Origin: UBA2136 sp963974105
GTDB lineage: Bacteria; Pseudomonadota; Alphaproteobacteria; UBA2136
Reading direction: 5' to 3'
Length of the DNA stretch: 64,000 nucleotides
Assembly: GCA_963974105.1 (NCBI GenBank)
Contig: CAXBBG010000002.1
Location: 192,043-256,042, forward strand
How positions within the stretch are numbered: the stretch's first letter is position 1; every line of letters begins with the position of its first letter. The translations under genes were made by a program, and so were the position numbers. Positions 1-7,828 of the stretch are shown in pieces. The notes under the pieces were generated by a model, which ran no database searches, was not told the DNA's origin, and was given only the letters and a program-made list of their open reading frames with translations.

Positions 1-112
1 TTTGGTTATTAAAAGTTAAATTACAAGTGTTGCAATAAATAAGCTTTATCTTTCTTGTAAAAAAAACGCTTTTCTTGTACAAATTGCATATAATTTTAAA
101 GGAGAAAATCAG

Positions 113-1225
113 GTGACAGAATTTCGTTATGAGTTGATGGCTAAAGATGGCAAAGCAAGGCGTGGACGTATCCATACAGCGCACGGACCTATTGAAACAC
201 CTGCATTTATGCCAGTCGGTACTGTGGGGTCTGTAAAGGGCATGAAAATGGAAGACGTGCGTGCGCAAGGCGCTGACTGTGTACTTGGTAATGTTTACCA
301 CCTTATGCTGCGCCCTGGTGCTGACCTTGTTCAAAAAATGGGTGGATTGCATAAGTTTATGAACTGGCCAGGGCCTATTTTAACAGATAGCGGTGGCTTT
401 CAGGTTTATAGCTTGAATGATATTCGAAATGATGATGAAGACGGCGTAACCTTTACGTCACATATTGATGGTAGTAAGCACCGCTTGACGCCTGAGATTT
501 CAACAGAAATTCAATATAAGCTTGATGCAACGATTACGATGTCGTTTGATGAATGTACCGAGTTTCCTGTAACTTACGAGCGAGCTAAAGAAAGCTTGGA
601 GCGTACGATACGTTGGGAAAAACGTAGCCGTGAAGCGTTTGTAAAACGTGAAGGTTATGGTCAGTTTGGTATTATTCAAGGCGCGCATTACCCAGACCTG
701 CGTAAAGCGTCGATTGATGCTTTGGTGGATATTGGCTTTGAGGGTTATGCATTTGGTGGTTGGCTATTTGATGAAACGGGTTCAAAAGAAACTTATAATA
801 CGACGGTGGAAACTTGTGTGCCATGGATGCCAGAAGAGAAACCACGTTATATGATGGGTGTGGGGTATCCAAGCGACCTTATTTATAGTGTGCAGCAAGG
901 TATTGATATGTTTGACTGCGTTATTCCAACACGTAATGGCCGTAAAGGGCAAGCGTTTGTACATAATGGTGTTGTGAAGATTAAACAGGCTCAATACAAA
1001 GAAGACTCTGCTCCGTTAGACCCTGAATGTGACTGTTATGTATGTAAAACATATACGAGAGCTTATCTGCGTCATCTTTATATGTCAGGTGAGGCTTTGG
1101 CTGGAATGCTTCTGACAGAGCATAACCTTCATTTTTATCAGCGTGTGATGCGCCTTATTCGTGAAAATATTGAAGCAGGAACGTACGATGCTTTTGCCAA
1201 GGAATGGTTGGCGAAAGTTAAGTAG
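113..1225 (+). CDS. tgt: queuine tRNA-ribosyltransferase (tRNA-guanine transglycosylase)
   Basis: Exchanges guanine-34 of tRNAs with GUN anticodons for the queuosine precursor preQ1. The 370-residue length is normal for bacterial Tgt. DSGGFQ lies at residues 92-97, the substrate-recognition Asp region SFDE near 144-147, and the nucleophile Asp268 within MFDCV, followed by RNGRKG. The zinc site is C306, C308, C311 and H337. The GTG start is chosen because AAAGGAG (98-104) sits 8 bases upstream; a TATAAT-like -10 is at 89-94. It is monocistronic and ends at a bidirectional terminator. The family assignment is secure. Confidence 0.97.
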   Translation: MTEFRYELMAKDGKARRGRIHTAHGPIETPAFMPVGTVGSVKGMKMEDVRAQGADCVLGNVYHLMLRPGADLVQKMGGLHKFMNWPGPILTDSGGFQVYSLNDIRNDDEDGVTFTSHIDGSKHRLTPEISTEIQYKLDATITMSFDECTEFPVTYERAKESLERTIRWEKRSREAFVKREGYGQFGIIQGAHYPDLRKASIDALVDIGFEGYAFGGWLFDETGSKETYNTTVETCVPWMPEEKPRYMMGVGYPSDLIYSVQQGIDMFDCVIPTRNGRKGQAFVHNGVVKIKQAQYKEDSAPLDPECDCYVCKTYTRAYLRHLYMSGEALAGMLLTEHNLHFYQRVMRLIRENIEAGTYDAFAKEWLAKVK

Positions 1226-1236
1226 TACTCGCATAT

Positions 1237-1268
1237 AAAAAAAGCCTCCGATTGGAGGCTTTTTTTGT
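1237..1268. terminator. bidirectional intrinsic terminator
   Basis: AGCCTCC-GATT-GGAGGCT hairpin (1243-1260) flanked by an A-run on the left and a T-run on the right. It ends tgt on the plus strand and the convergent exporter gene on the minus strand. Confidence 0.9.
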
Positions 1269-1275
1269 ACTATTT

Positions 1276-2157
1276 CTATTGTAGTAATGTTGCAAGGTAA
1301 ATCATTGCAAAAACAGATACTGCGAAAATGATACCCGCTAGCACATTGGCCTTCTCTTCGATTTTAAAGAGCTTGTGGTACAGAACAATCAGTAGAGGCG
1401 TTCCGCCTGCGATAATGGATGTGTAGGCTGGGTTAGAAGTGTAAACCATGGAAATGTTACGACCGCTCATGGCAAATAAGTAAAAACATGCCAATATAAA
1501 GCCAGCTTTTAATATAAGTGGGTTTGTAATCGTTTCTTTAAGCATCTTTTTCTTTACGTTTAAGCCAATGCCAATAATAACAGAACCGCATGAAAGTAAG
1601 AATGTGTACCAAATAATCCCACTCCAAAAGCCAGAATTGTCCTGCGCCATTTTATTCATGACATCTAGTAGGCCGTAAATACCAATAACAGGTAATAAAT
1701 AGAAAAAGGCACTTTTTGAAACTTCGCATTTGCTAAGTAAACCTATGGCATAGACACAAACAAGAAGTGAAGAAATGAGACCTGTCGCTAAAAGAGGTCG
1801 CTCTGCGAGTTGTGTAAATGACTCTGGGTTTAAGGCTGCCCATACAACAAAACCAAATAATGGTGAAATAGGGAGTAGTCGAGAGGTAACACCTGCACCA
1901 AATTTAGAAAAGCTATTGATCATAATAGAGTCTGCAACAAAGGCAAGCGCTGCGGAGGTTAGCGTTGCATAAAAGAATATGCTTGCTGTTGGTAATTCAA
2001 CAAAAGGTAAGATAGGGAGTAGGCATAAAACCACGAAGCTGGCGCGCATCATAGCAAGAGATGTACCAGGAAGTTTGTAGTGTTGTGAAATAAGGCTGAC
2101 ACCTGCAAACCCAACAGGCTGCATCAGGGCAAATAGCCACCAGTAATGTTGTTCCAT
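1276..2157 (-). CDS. EamA/DMT-superfamily membrane transporter
   Basis: A 293-residue, very hydrophobic protein with about ten predicted membrane segments in two similar halves, as expected for the drug/metabolite transporter (EamA) fold. Such proteins export or take up small metabolites at the inner membrane, but the substrate cannot be told from sequence. The ATG start gives a protein beginning close to the first helix. It lies downstream of tRNA-Lys on the same strand but is separated from it by a terminator-like hairpin. The family call is fairly sure; the substrate is unknown. Confidence 0.8.
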   Translation of the reverse strand: MEQHYWWLFALMQPVGFAGVSLISQHYKLPGTSLAMMRASFVVLCLLPILPFVELPTASIFFYATLTSAALAFVADSIMINSFSKFGAGVTSRLLPISPLFGFVVWAALNPESFTQLAERPLLATGLISSLLVCVYAIGLLSKCEVSKSAFFYLLPVIGIYGLLDVMNKMAQDNSGFWSGIIWYTFLLSCGSVIIGIGLNVKKKMLKETITNPLILKAGFILACFYLFAMSGRNISMVYTSNPAYTSIIAGGTPLLIVLYHKLFKIEEKANVLAGIIFAVSVFAMIYLATLLQ

Positions 2158-2189
2158 ATAAATATCTTTTCTATAAGTTAGTTTAAATT

Positions 2190-2227
2190 AATAAAGGCTT
2201 AGGGAGATTTCTCTCAACCTAAGCCTT
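2190..2227 (-). terminator. terminator-like hairpin downstream of tRNA-Lys
   Basis: A ten-base inverted repeat AAGGCTTAGG (2194-2203) / CCTAAGCCTT (2218-2227), with an inner GAGA/TCTC pairing, is followed on the minus strand by a T-rich tract. It probably ends the tRNA transcript. Confidence 0.65.
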
Positions 2228-2234
2228 CAAATGA

Positions 2235-2310
2235 TGGTGGGTCGTACGGGACTCGAACCTGTGACAAACTGATTAAAAGTCAGTTGCTCTACCAACTGAG
2301 CTAACGACCC
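2235..2310 (-). tRNA. tRNA-Lys (anticodon TTT)
   Basis: The reverse complement folds into a complete cloverleaf: acceptor GGGTCGT/ACGACCC, D-arm with AGCTCAGTTGGTAGAGC, an anticodon loop with TTT between CT and AA, and a T-arm with GGTTCGAGTCC. The discriminator A and CCA are encoded (2235-2238), giving 76 bases. Confidence 0.97.
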
Positions 2311-2421
2311 TCAGCAATTGCGAATATACAGAATAAAAATTTCAGGTCAAGCCTAAATTCACTTTTTTTTGAATTTTTTTACCTGTGATTTTATTATGCA
2401 TTGATTTTAAAAATGTTTTAA

Positions 2422-3087
2422 TTATTTTTTATAAGCCAAAGTCATGCCGTCACCAAGTGGTAATATTGATATATCAACGCGTGTATCTTCATGTAGCATT
2501 TTATTAAAGGCGCGCATTGCATCGGGCAGGATAGGGTTTATGTTCTCTTTCACAACAACTTCGCCAAATAAAAATACGTTGTCAAATATCATTAAAGCAC
2601 CTGGCTTTAAAAGCCTTAGGCATTTTTCAAAATATTCGGGGTAGCCAAGTTTGTCGGCATCTATATATATAAAGTCAAAGCTCGCGTCTTCTTTATTTTC
2701 TAAAAGTTGGTTTAATGTTTCATGGGCTGGGGAAATGCGCAGGTCTATCATCTGTTCAACACCTGCTTTTTTCCAATATTTACGGCACAGGCCTTCAAAG
2801 CGCGCATTACGCTCGCACCCTATAAGGGTTGCATCTTTAGGTAAGTTTGTTGCCATCCATAAAGCGCTATAGCCCGTAAAAACACCAATTTCTAAACACT
2901 TTTTAGGTTTGATCAGTTTTAGAAGCATGGCAATAAACTGCATTTGTTCTGGGCTTGAAACCATACGTGCGGCACGCTCTGTTTCAAACGTTTCGTCACG
3001 TAGTTCAACCGTTATTGCAGGTTCTTTTACACTGTTTTCAAGTGCATATTCGTATAGTGCTTCACTTATTTCGTATTTGCGTGCCAT
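2422..3087 (-). CDS. class I SAM-dependent O-methyltransferase (methyltransferase family 3)
   Basis: A 221-residue protein of the cation-dependent catechol/caffeoyl-CoA O-methyltransferase family. The SAM-binding motif I is EIGVFTGYSAL near residues 91-101. The motif DADKLGY near residues 142-148 supplies metal and substrate contacts, and FDNV follows near 170. The length matches the family. It is divergently oriented to the following RNA methyltransferase gene. The natural substrate is not predictable; bacterial relatives methylate small catechols or hydroxamates. Confidence 0.88.
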   Translation of the reverse strand: MARKYEISEALYEYALENSVKEPAITVELRDETFETERAARMVSSPEQMQFIAMLLKLIKPKKCLEIGVFTGYSALWMATNLPKDATLIGCERNARFEGLCRKYWKKAGVEQMIDLRISPAHETLNQLLENKEDASFDFIYIDADKLGYPEYFEKCLRLLKPGALMIFDNVFLFGEVVVKENINPILPDAMRAFNKMLHEDTRVDISILPLGDGMTLAYKK

Positions 3088-3177
3088 GTTATTTCACATA
3101 TCTTTTGTTTAATTTCTGGGCATATTGTGTTAGTTTTCGAAAATATTCAAGTTAAATAGATTGTATGAGGTGAGCAA

Positions 3178-3744
3178 TTGAGTAAGAGAGGTTATTTTGG
3201 AGTTGGGGTTGAAGGTATAAGTAAGCCTATGAACTTGGGTACGATTTGCCGTACTGCACACGCATTTGGGGCGGCTTTTACTTTTACAGTGAACGCACAA
3301 CATAAAAAGCGTGCCATTAAAGCATCCGATACTTCAGGTGCGATGAACCATGTGCCTTTTTATGAATTTAGTGATGCGGGTGAGCTTACTTTACCAAAAG
3401 GGTGTCAATTGGTGGCTGTTGAATTAACGGAAGATGCGGTTGATTTGCCATCTTTTCGCCATCCACGAAATGCCGCATATATATTAGGTCCTGAGAACGG
3501 GGTGATTTCACCAGAGCTTTTGGCGAAATGTGACCACGTTATTAAAATACCGATGAGCTTTTGTGTAAACGTTGGTATTGCTGCATCTATTGTTATGTAT
3601 GACCGTCTTATTTGCCTTGGAAAGCACGCGCCGCGCCCTGTTATGGCAGGTGGACCTGTGGAGGGCATCCCTGAACATTTTCGTGGCGGTTCTTACTATA
3701 TTGACGGTGTTAAACATTGGCGCAAGCCTGAAAAATCTAAATAG
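3178..3744 (+). CDS. SpoU/TrmH-family RNA 2'-O-methyltransferase
   Basis: A 188-residue SPOUT methyltransferase that would methylate a ribose 2'-OH in tRNA or rRNA. The three family motifs are visible: NLGTICRTA near residue 19, LGPENGVIS near 103 and a knot motif around CVNVGIAASIVMYDR near 126. There is no N-terminal substrate-binding extension of the RlmB type, so it is the compact TrmH-like form. The TTG start at 3178 is chosen from an AGGTGA ribosome site just upstream; no better ATG is in frame. It is followed 9 bases later by ung, suggesting co-transcription. Confidence 0.85.
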   Translation: MSKRGYFGVGVEGISKPMNLGTICRTAHAFGAAFTFTVNAQHKKRAIKASDTSGAMNHVPFYEFSDAGELTLPKGCQLVAVELTEDAVDLPSFRHPRNAAYILGPENGVISPELLAKCDHVIKIPMSFCVNVGIAASIVMYDRLICLGKHAPRPVMAGGPVEGIPEHFRGGSYYIDGVKHWRKPEKSK

Positions 3745-3753
3745 GGTTTTTCT

Positions 3754-4389
3754 GTGAATATCAATGGTTATAGTATTGACGATGGCTCTTTAAAGGCGGT
3801 TAAAATTCAGCTAGGTGAGGGGGAACCTGTTTTTCCACCTTTTTCACAGCGTTTTCGTGCTTTGGAACTGACGGCATTTAAAGATGTGAAGGTTGTTGTC
3901 TTAGGGCAAGACCCTTACCACGGAGAAGGACAGGCAAACGGTTTAGCGTTTTCTGTAAATGCCGGCGTTAAGTTACCACCGTCTCTTAAAAATATATATA
4001 AGGAATTACAGCTAGAATATGGCCTTTCTATGCCTATAAAAGGTGACTTAACATCTTGGTCAAAGCAAGGTGTTTTATTGCTCAATAGTGTGCTTTCTGT
4101 AGAAAAATCTAAACCAGCTTCACATGCAAAATTGGGTTGGGAAGAAATAACAGACGATATTATTAAACAGGTTTCAGAGCATGGTGAGCATGTGGTGTTT
4201 ATGTTGTGGGGTGCCTATGCTCAGAAAAAAGGGTGCTTTATTGATAGAGATAAACATCTTGTTTTGGAAACAACGCATCCATCTCCATTTTCTGCGCATA
4301 AAGGTTTTTTGGGGAGTGGGCATTTCATGCAAGCCAATGACTTTTTAAAAAGACATGCACGCGCCCCTATCGACTGGTTCAATATTTAG
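3754..4389 (+). CDS. ung: uracil-DNA glycosylase
   Basis: Removes uracil from DNA in base-excision repair. The family 1 motifs are intact: the water-activating loop GQDPYH (residues 51-56, catalytic Asp53) and HPSPFS with His176, the intercalation loop. The 211-residue length is normal. The GTG start lies only 9 bases after the preceding RNA methyltransferase, so the two are probably co-transcribed, although the ribosome site is weak. Confidence 0.96.
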   Translation: MNINGYSIDDGSLKAVKIQLGEGEPVFPPFSQRFRALELTAFKDVKVVVLGQDPYHGEGQANGLAFSVNAGVKLPPSLKNIYKELQLEYGLSMPIKGDLTSWSKQGVLLLNSVLSVEKSKPASHAKLGWEEITDDIIKQVSEHGEHVVFMLWGAYAQKKGCFIDRDKHLVLETTHPSPFSAHKGFLGSGHFMQANDFLKRHARAPIDWFNI

Positions 4390-4484
4390 TAAGTTAACAG
4401 GTTAAGGTATAGTTATTGCGCCGTTTATATCTTTATGATATACATCGATTAAATACTTACTTTATCTTTTTTCGAGGTTATTAT

Positions 4485-4628
4485 ATGGCTTCAAAAACTA
4501 AATTTAAAAGTCTATCCGACTTTGTTCACAACGCAACACTTGAAGAAAAAGAAGCTTTCTATAAGGCTGTTATCGACAAGGCTATTACGTCTCAAAAGGC
4601 AGTTGTTCAAGCTGCTCAAAATAAATAA
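4485..4628 (+). CDS. small hypothetical protein (47 aa)
   Basis: A short, soluble, helix-prone, lysine/alanine-rich protein beginning MASKTKFKSL. The start at 4485 is preferred to an in-frame upstream TTG because CGAGG (4473-4477) lies 7 bases before it. It begins a run of three small genes (this one and two membrane proteins at 4673 and 5140) up to a terminator. No family is recognised and no function is claimed. Confidence 0.55.
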   Translation: MASKTKFKSLSDFVHNATLEEKEAFYKAVIDKAITSQKAVVQAAQNK

Positions 4629-4672
4629 ACTTTTCCATCCTTTTTTGTTCAACAAACTTAGAGGTTTTTATT

Positions 4673-5131
4673 ATGAGTTCTGTAACTGAAAAAGATAAGG
4701 CTGTGCTTGAGTTATTATCTGTTGGCTGGTTTTTGCTGTCGGTCGTACTTACGTTTGCATTTGCTGAATCTGTCAAAAGTGCCATTGGTATTTACATTTT
4801 ATTGTGGGGTTGTATGGGTGTTTTATCTTTTTGGGTTTATTACTTAAAAGGATGGCGTTTTAATACTGACGACTATTCTATTTTAACAGCTATTACAAAT
4901 GGTTTATTTTTTGCATCTATATTTTTAGCCTCATTAACTTCATTTATATGGTTTTGTTTAACAGCACTTGGTGCAGCACGTGAAATGTTAGTTGCTGAGC
5001 ATGGTTTGTTTATAACTTTTATTACATTAGGTGTTGCAACGGTTACGCTGTTTTTTATAAAAGGGCTTTACGTTGCTGGCTGTTCGGTTGTTCACGCCAT
5101 TCGTTATATATTTGGGAGTAAAAATCTCTAG
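4673..5131 (+). CDS. hypothetical membrane protein (152 aa, about 4 TM)
   Basis: A short charged N-terminus (MSSVTEKDK) is followed by four hydrophobic segments, with a soluble loop around residues 57-68. No motif is recognised. A TAGAGG ribosome site precedes the ATG, and the next small membrane protein follows after 8 bases, so the pair is probably co-expressed. The leader resembles those of other orphan small genes in this window. Confidence 0.65.
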   Translation: MSSVTEKDKAVLELLSVGWFLLSVVLTFAFAESVKSAIGIYILLWGCMGVLSFWVYYLKGWRFNTDDYSILTAITNGLFFASIFLASLTSFIWFCLTALGAAREMLVAEHGLFITFITLGVATVTLFFIKGLYVAGCSVVHAIRYIFGSKNL

Positions 5132-5139
5132 GAGGTGAT

Positions 5140-5394
5140 ATGAAATTATCTAAAAGTGGTTTCCTTTGTTTTCTTATCCATGCTGTGGCACTTGCCTTGA
5201 TATTTTCTGTGCAAACAGAGTGGATGAGCGGGTTCTTTTTAGTCAGCGGTTTTTTGACATGCGTTATCTTTGCTTTGTCTCATGGCGGCTTTTATAATAT
5301 CAATGTACTTAAAAGCCCTGTTCAACTGTTCAATGTTTTGGTTTTCTTAATAGGCTGCGCGCTTTTTATCATTAAGATTATAAGCATGCCTTAG
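5140..5394 (+). CDS. hypothetical membrane protein (84 aa, about 3 TM)
   Basis: A small, almost wholly hydrophobic protein with about three membrane segments. A near-perfect AGGAGGTGAT Shine-Dalgarno lies directly before the ATG, which makes the start secure. It is last in the 4485-5394 group and is closed by a strong terminator. No homology is recognised. Confidence 0.65.
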   Translation: MKLSKSGFLCFLIHAVALALIFSVQTEWMSGFFLVSGFLTCVIFALSHGGFYNINVLKSPVQLFNVLVFLIGCALFIIKIISMP

Positions 5395-5414
5395 TAAATG
5401 TTTTATTTATATCG

Positions 5415-5447
5415 AAAAAAAAGCCCCTTAATCAGGGGCTTTTTTTG
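5415..5447. terminator. bidirectional intrinsic terminator
   Basis: AGCCCCT-TAATC-AGGGGCT (5422-5440) flanked by A8 and T7. It serves the small membrane-protein operon on the plus strand and the LOG-family gene on the minus strand. Confidence 0.9.
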
Positions 5448-5458
5448 TAGAGTATGCG

Positions 5459-6544
5459 TTATAGTTCCGATGGAGATGGAACCTTTATGCGACGTGGGCG
5501 CGGGTTTTTGTGCGCTTGAGCCGCTGTATGTGCATGGCCTTCTATAAGTTTAGTATTTAGATCACAAATCAATAGGTATAAGTCCATTGGTTTAGTGTGA
5601 TTAATTTTAAACACGAGGCGTTTAAGGTCTTTGAGATCTGGTTCATCAGCTTCTTCAGGTAAGGCCCCTTCGTGCTTAGTGATAATACCGTCTACAATAA
5701 GATCTTTATACTCTTTTTGAATTTCTTCAATAAGAACATCAGGTACTTCACGGTTTAAACGAATAACAGCTCGGCTACCTGAAAGGTAACGTACTGAGTG
5801 ATATCTGTAGTAAAAGTCGTTGATGTAGTCAATCGCATCGTCAATATTTGTTGTGTAATATACAAGGTCAAGATCTTGCTCACTTACGGTGCCTTGGTCA
5901 ACAAGGTGTTGCATTAATTCTAGAGTTTTACCCCAGAAGGTACCGCCTTCATGCTCTAGCATAACAACAGGAACCGGTGTAGCACGACCTGTTTGTATAA
6001 GTGTTAATGCTTCAAAGCCTTCATCTAACGTACCAAAGCCACCTGGGCATAATACAATACCATCTGCTTCGCGTACAAATGCAAGCTTGCGGATAAGGAA
6101 ATAATAAAACGTAATTAAGCGTTCATCTTTTAAATAAGGGTTTGCATCCTGTTCGAACGGTAAGCTAATGTTTAAACCAATAGCTGCATCCACGCCAGCG
6201 CCTTCGTTACCAGCTTGCATAATACCAGGGCCTGCACCTGTAATGATATCGTAACCAAACTCTTCTACAAGCTTATGTGCAAATTCTTTACACATGATGT
6301 AGTCAGGGTTATCTGGCTGTGTACGTGCAGAACCAAAGATGGAAATTTTTGGTTTGCCACGCAAATGTTGGAATTTTTCACAATATGTTTTCATTTCCGT
6401 AATAATGCCGAGAAGTAGAGACTCGTCATAACCAGTTATAGACTTCCCTTGAAGGAATTCTATAGCCTTTTCAATAGAAAGTTTTGGTGACGGTGTACCA
6501 GCGTCAAAACTACGGTGATCTGTGGTTGTTCTTTTGTGTACCAT
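5459..6544 (-). CDS. LOG-family Rossmann-fold protein (TIGR00730-type nucleotide phosphoribohydrolase)
   Basis: A 361-residue protein with a central lysine-decarboxylase-like LOG domain. GSAR lies near residue 71, GAGPGIMQAGNEGA near 102-115, and the signature PGGFGTLDE near 167-175. LOG proteins split the N-glycosidic bond of nucleoside monophosphates. The extra N- and C-terminal regions (about 60 and 110 residues) make it longer than plant-type LOG and closer to the larger bacterial PpnN-like forms. It is monocistronic; an AGGGAG site precedes the ATG. The substrate is inferred only from the family. Confidence 0.85.
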   Translation of the reverse strand: MVHKRTTTDHRSFDAGTPSPKLSIEKAIEFLQGKSITGYDESLLLGIITEMKTYCEKFQHLRGKPKISIFGSARTQPDNPDYIMCKEFAHKLVEEFGYDIITGAGPGIMQAGNEGAGVDAAIGLNISLPFEQDANPYLKDERLITFYYFLIRKLAFVREADGIVLCPGGFGTLDEGFEALTLIQTGRATPVPVVMLEHEGGTFWGKTLELMQHLVDQGTVSEQDLDLVYYTTNIDDAIDYINDFYYRYHSVRYLSGSRAVIRLNREVPDVLIEEIQKEYKDLIVDGIITKHEGALPEEADEPDLKDLKRLVFKINHTKPMDLYLLICDLNTKLIEGHAHTAAQAHKNPRPRRIKVPSPSEL

Positions 6545-6723
6545 AAAGTGTTTACTCCCTTGTTAATGGATGTACATTATATAGTGTTTCATAAAAAGAG
6601 GAAGTGTTTTTATTTTTGGGTGTATAAAATTTAGGCGGTTTAACTATAAAAGTTGCTTTGCTTGGTTGTGCTGTGATAAAACAGTCGTACATGTATTATT
6701 AATTTAGAATCTAGGTTGTAAAA

Positions 6724-7728
6724 TTGAGCGAAGAAGAATTAAAAAATGACGACTCAATGGAGGATATTCTTGCCTCTATTCGTGAAACGGTAGAAGAAGA
6801 AGTGGAAAAATCAAGTGGGTCATCTGCTTCGGCTGACGTTTCTGACGATGTTTCTACTTTATTAAGTACAGAAGATGACTCAGAAGGTGGTGATGAAAAC
6901 GCTGAAACACCTGTAGACGATGATATAACTAACGAACTTCTGTCAGAAAGTTCAGACGTTGAAGGTGAAGATTCAGGCCTATTGGCTACTGATACAGCTC
7001 TAGAAAATACAGGGGTTGATGACGCTGATATGGTTGAAGCAAGTGAAGCTTTGGCTGCTATGTCTGCGGCAAAATCTGAAATGGAAAACAAAAAAGATTC
7101 TATGGATGACGATATTCTGGAATTGACAGATGTTGTGGATGAAAATTCAAACGAAGAAGGTCTTATTGATGTGAATGCATTTTCTAATTCAGGTGAAATG
7201 GTTTCTGCCGATAAAAACTCTATAGATGCCTCTCGCGCAAGTTATGTAGAAGATGAGTTGAAAGATGATGATATTGACGTTGATGTTGAAAGTATCATGT
7301 CAGAAATGAAAGAAGATGGTGACCTGCCATCTGAAGGCGAGGATCTACCATCTGAAGACGAGGCTACGGATATGATGTCTAGTATTCCAGATGAAGACGA
7401 TACTCATGAAGATAATATAGAAGATATGATAGGTGAAGAGTCAACTGCAGAAGATTCTATGTCAACTGACACTGTGCCCACAGCTACAGCGCCAACAGAT
7501 GCGATGGCAGCCGCTACTGAAAAAGTAGTTGAACATGCTGTTCAAGAAGTAGCCCAAAAAGTATTTTTACCGACAACACCTTCAGCCAAAGGTTTGCAAG
7601 TAAGCTTCCCTTCTGAAGTTTTAGCTGAAGCTTTGCGTCCACTTGTTACAGGTTGGATTGAAGAGAATTTGGCAGATATTGTTGAACGTCTTGTTAAAGA
7701 AGAACTGAGCAAACTCGTCGAAAAATAA
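6724..7728 (+). CDS. popZ: PopZ-like polar organizing protein (DUF2497)
   Basis: The N-terminal helix contains SMEDILASIRETVEEE (residues 11-26) and the C-terminus contains LRPLVTGWIEENLADIVERL. These are the two conserved PopZ ends: the partner-binding N-terminal helix and the oligomerisation C-terminus. In between is a very acidic, Asp/Glu/Ser/Thr-rich linker of roughly 230 residues, so the protein (334 aa) is almost twice the length of Caulobacter PopZ. PopZ forms a polar matrix anchoring the ParB/parS centromere. Position directly upstream of valS is the alphaproteobacterial arrangement. The TTG start is the first codon in frame giving the conserved N-terminus. Confidence 0.88.
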   Translation: MSEEELKNDDSMEDILASIRETVEEEVEKSSGSSASADVSDDVSTLLSTEDDSEGGDENAETPVDDDITNELLSESSDVEGEDSGLLATDTALENTGVDDADMVEASEALAAMSAAKSEMENKKDSMDDDILELTDVVDENSNEEGLIDVNAFSNSGEMVSADKNSIDASRASYVEDELKDDDIDVDVESIMSEMKEDGDLPSEGEDLPSEDEATDMMSSIPDEDDTHEDNIEDMIGEESTAEDSMSTDTVPTATAPTDAMAAATEKVVEHAVQEVAQKVFLPTTPSAKGLQVSFPSEVLAEALRPLVTGWIEENLADIVERLVKEELSKLVEK

Positions 7729-7729
7729 A

Positions 7730-7782
7730 GTCGGTTTAATTTTGAACCGACGTAAAGATGGAGGCCGCAAGGCTTCCATCTT
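7730..7782 (+). promoter_or_regulatory. two tandem stem-loops between popZ and valS
   Basis: Hairpin 1 is GTCGGTT (7730-7736) / AACCGAC (7745-7751). Hairpin 2 has a 12-base-pair stem (7755-7766 / 7771-7782, one G-T pair) closed by a GCAA tetraloop. No good T-run follows, so a processing site, RNA stabiliser or attenuator is as likely as a terminator. Confidence 0.6.
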
Positions 7783-7828
7783 CGACATTTAAATACAAAT
7801 ATTTAATATTAAAATAGAAAAGTAAGTC

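Noticed and set aside
6711..7091. Ser-rich minus-strand ORF
   Set aside because: It is the antisense of the acidic popZ linker, where Ser and stop-free reading arise from GAA/GAT codons.
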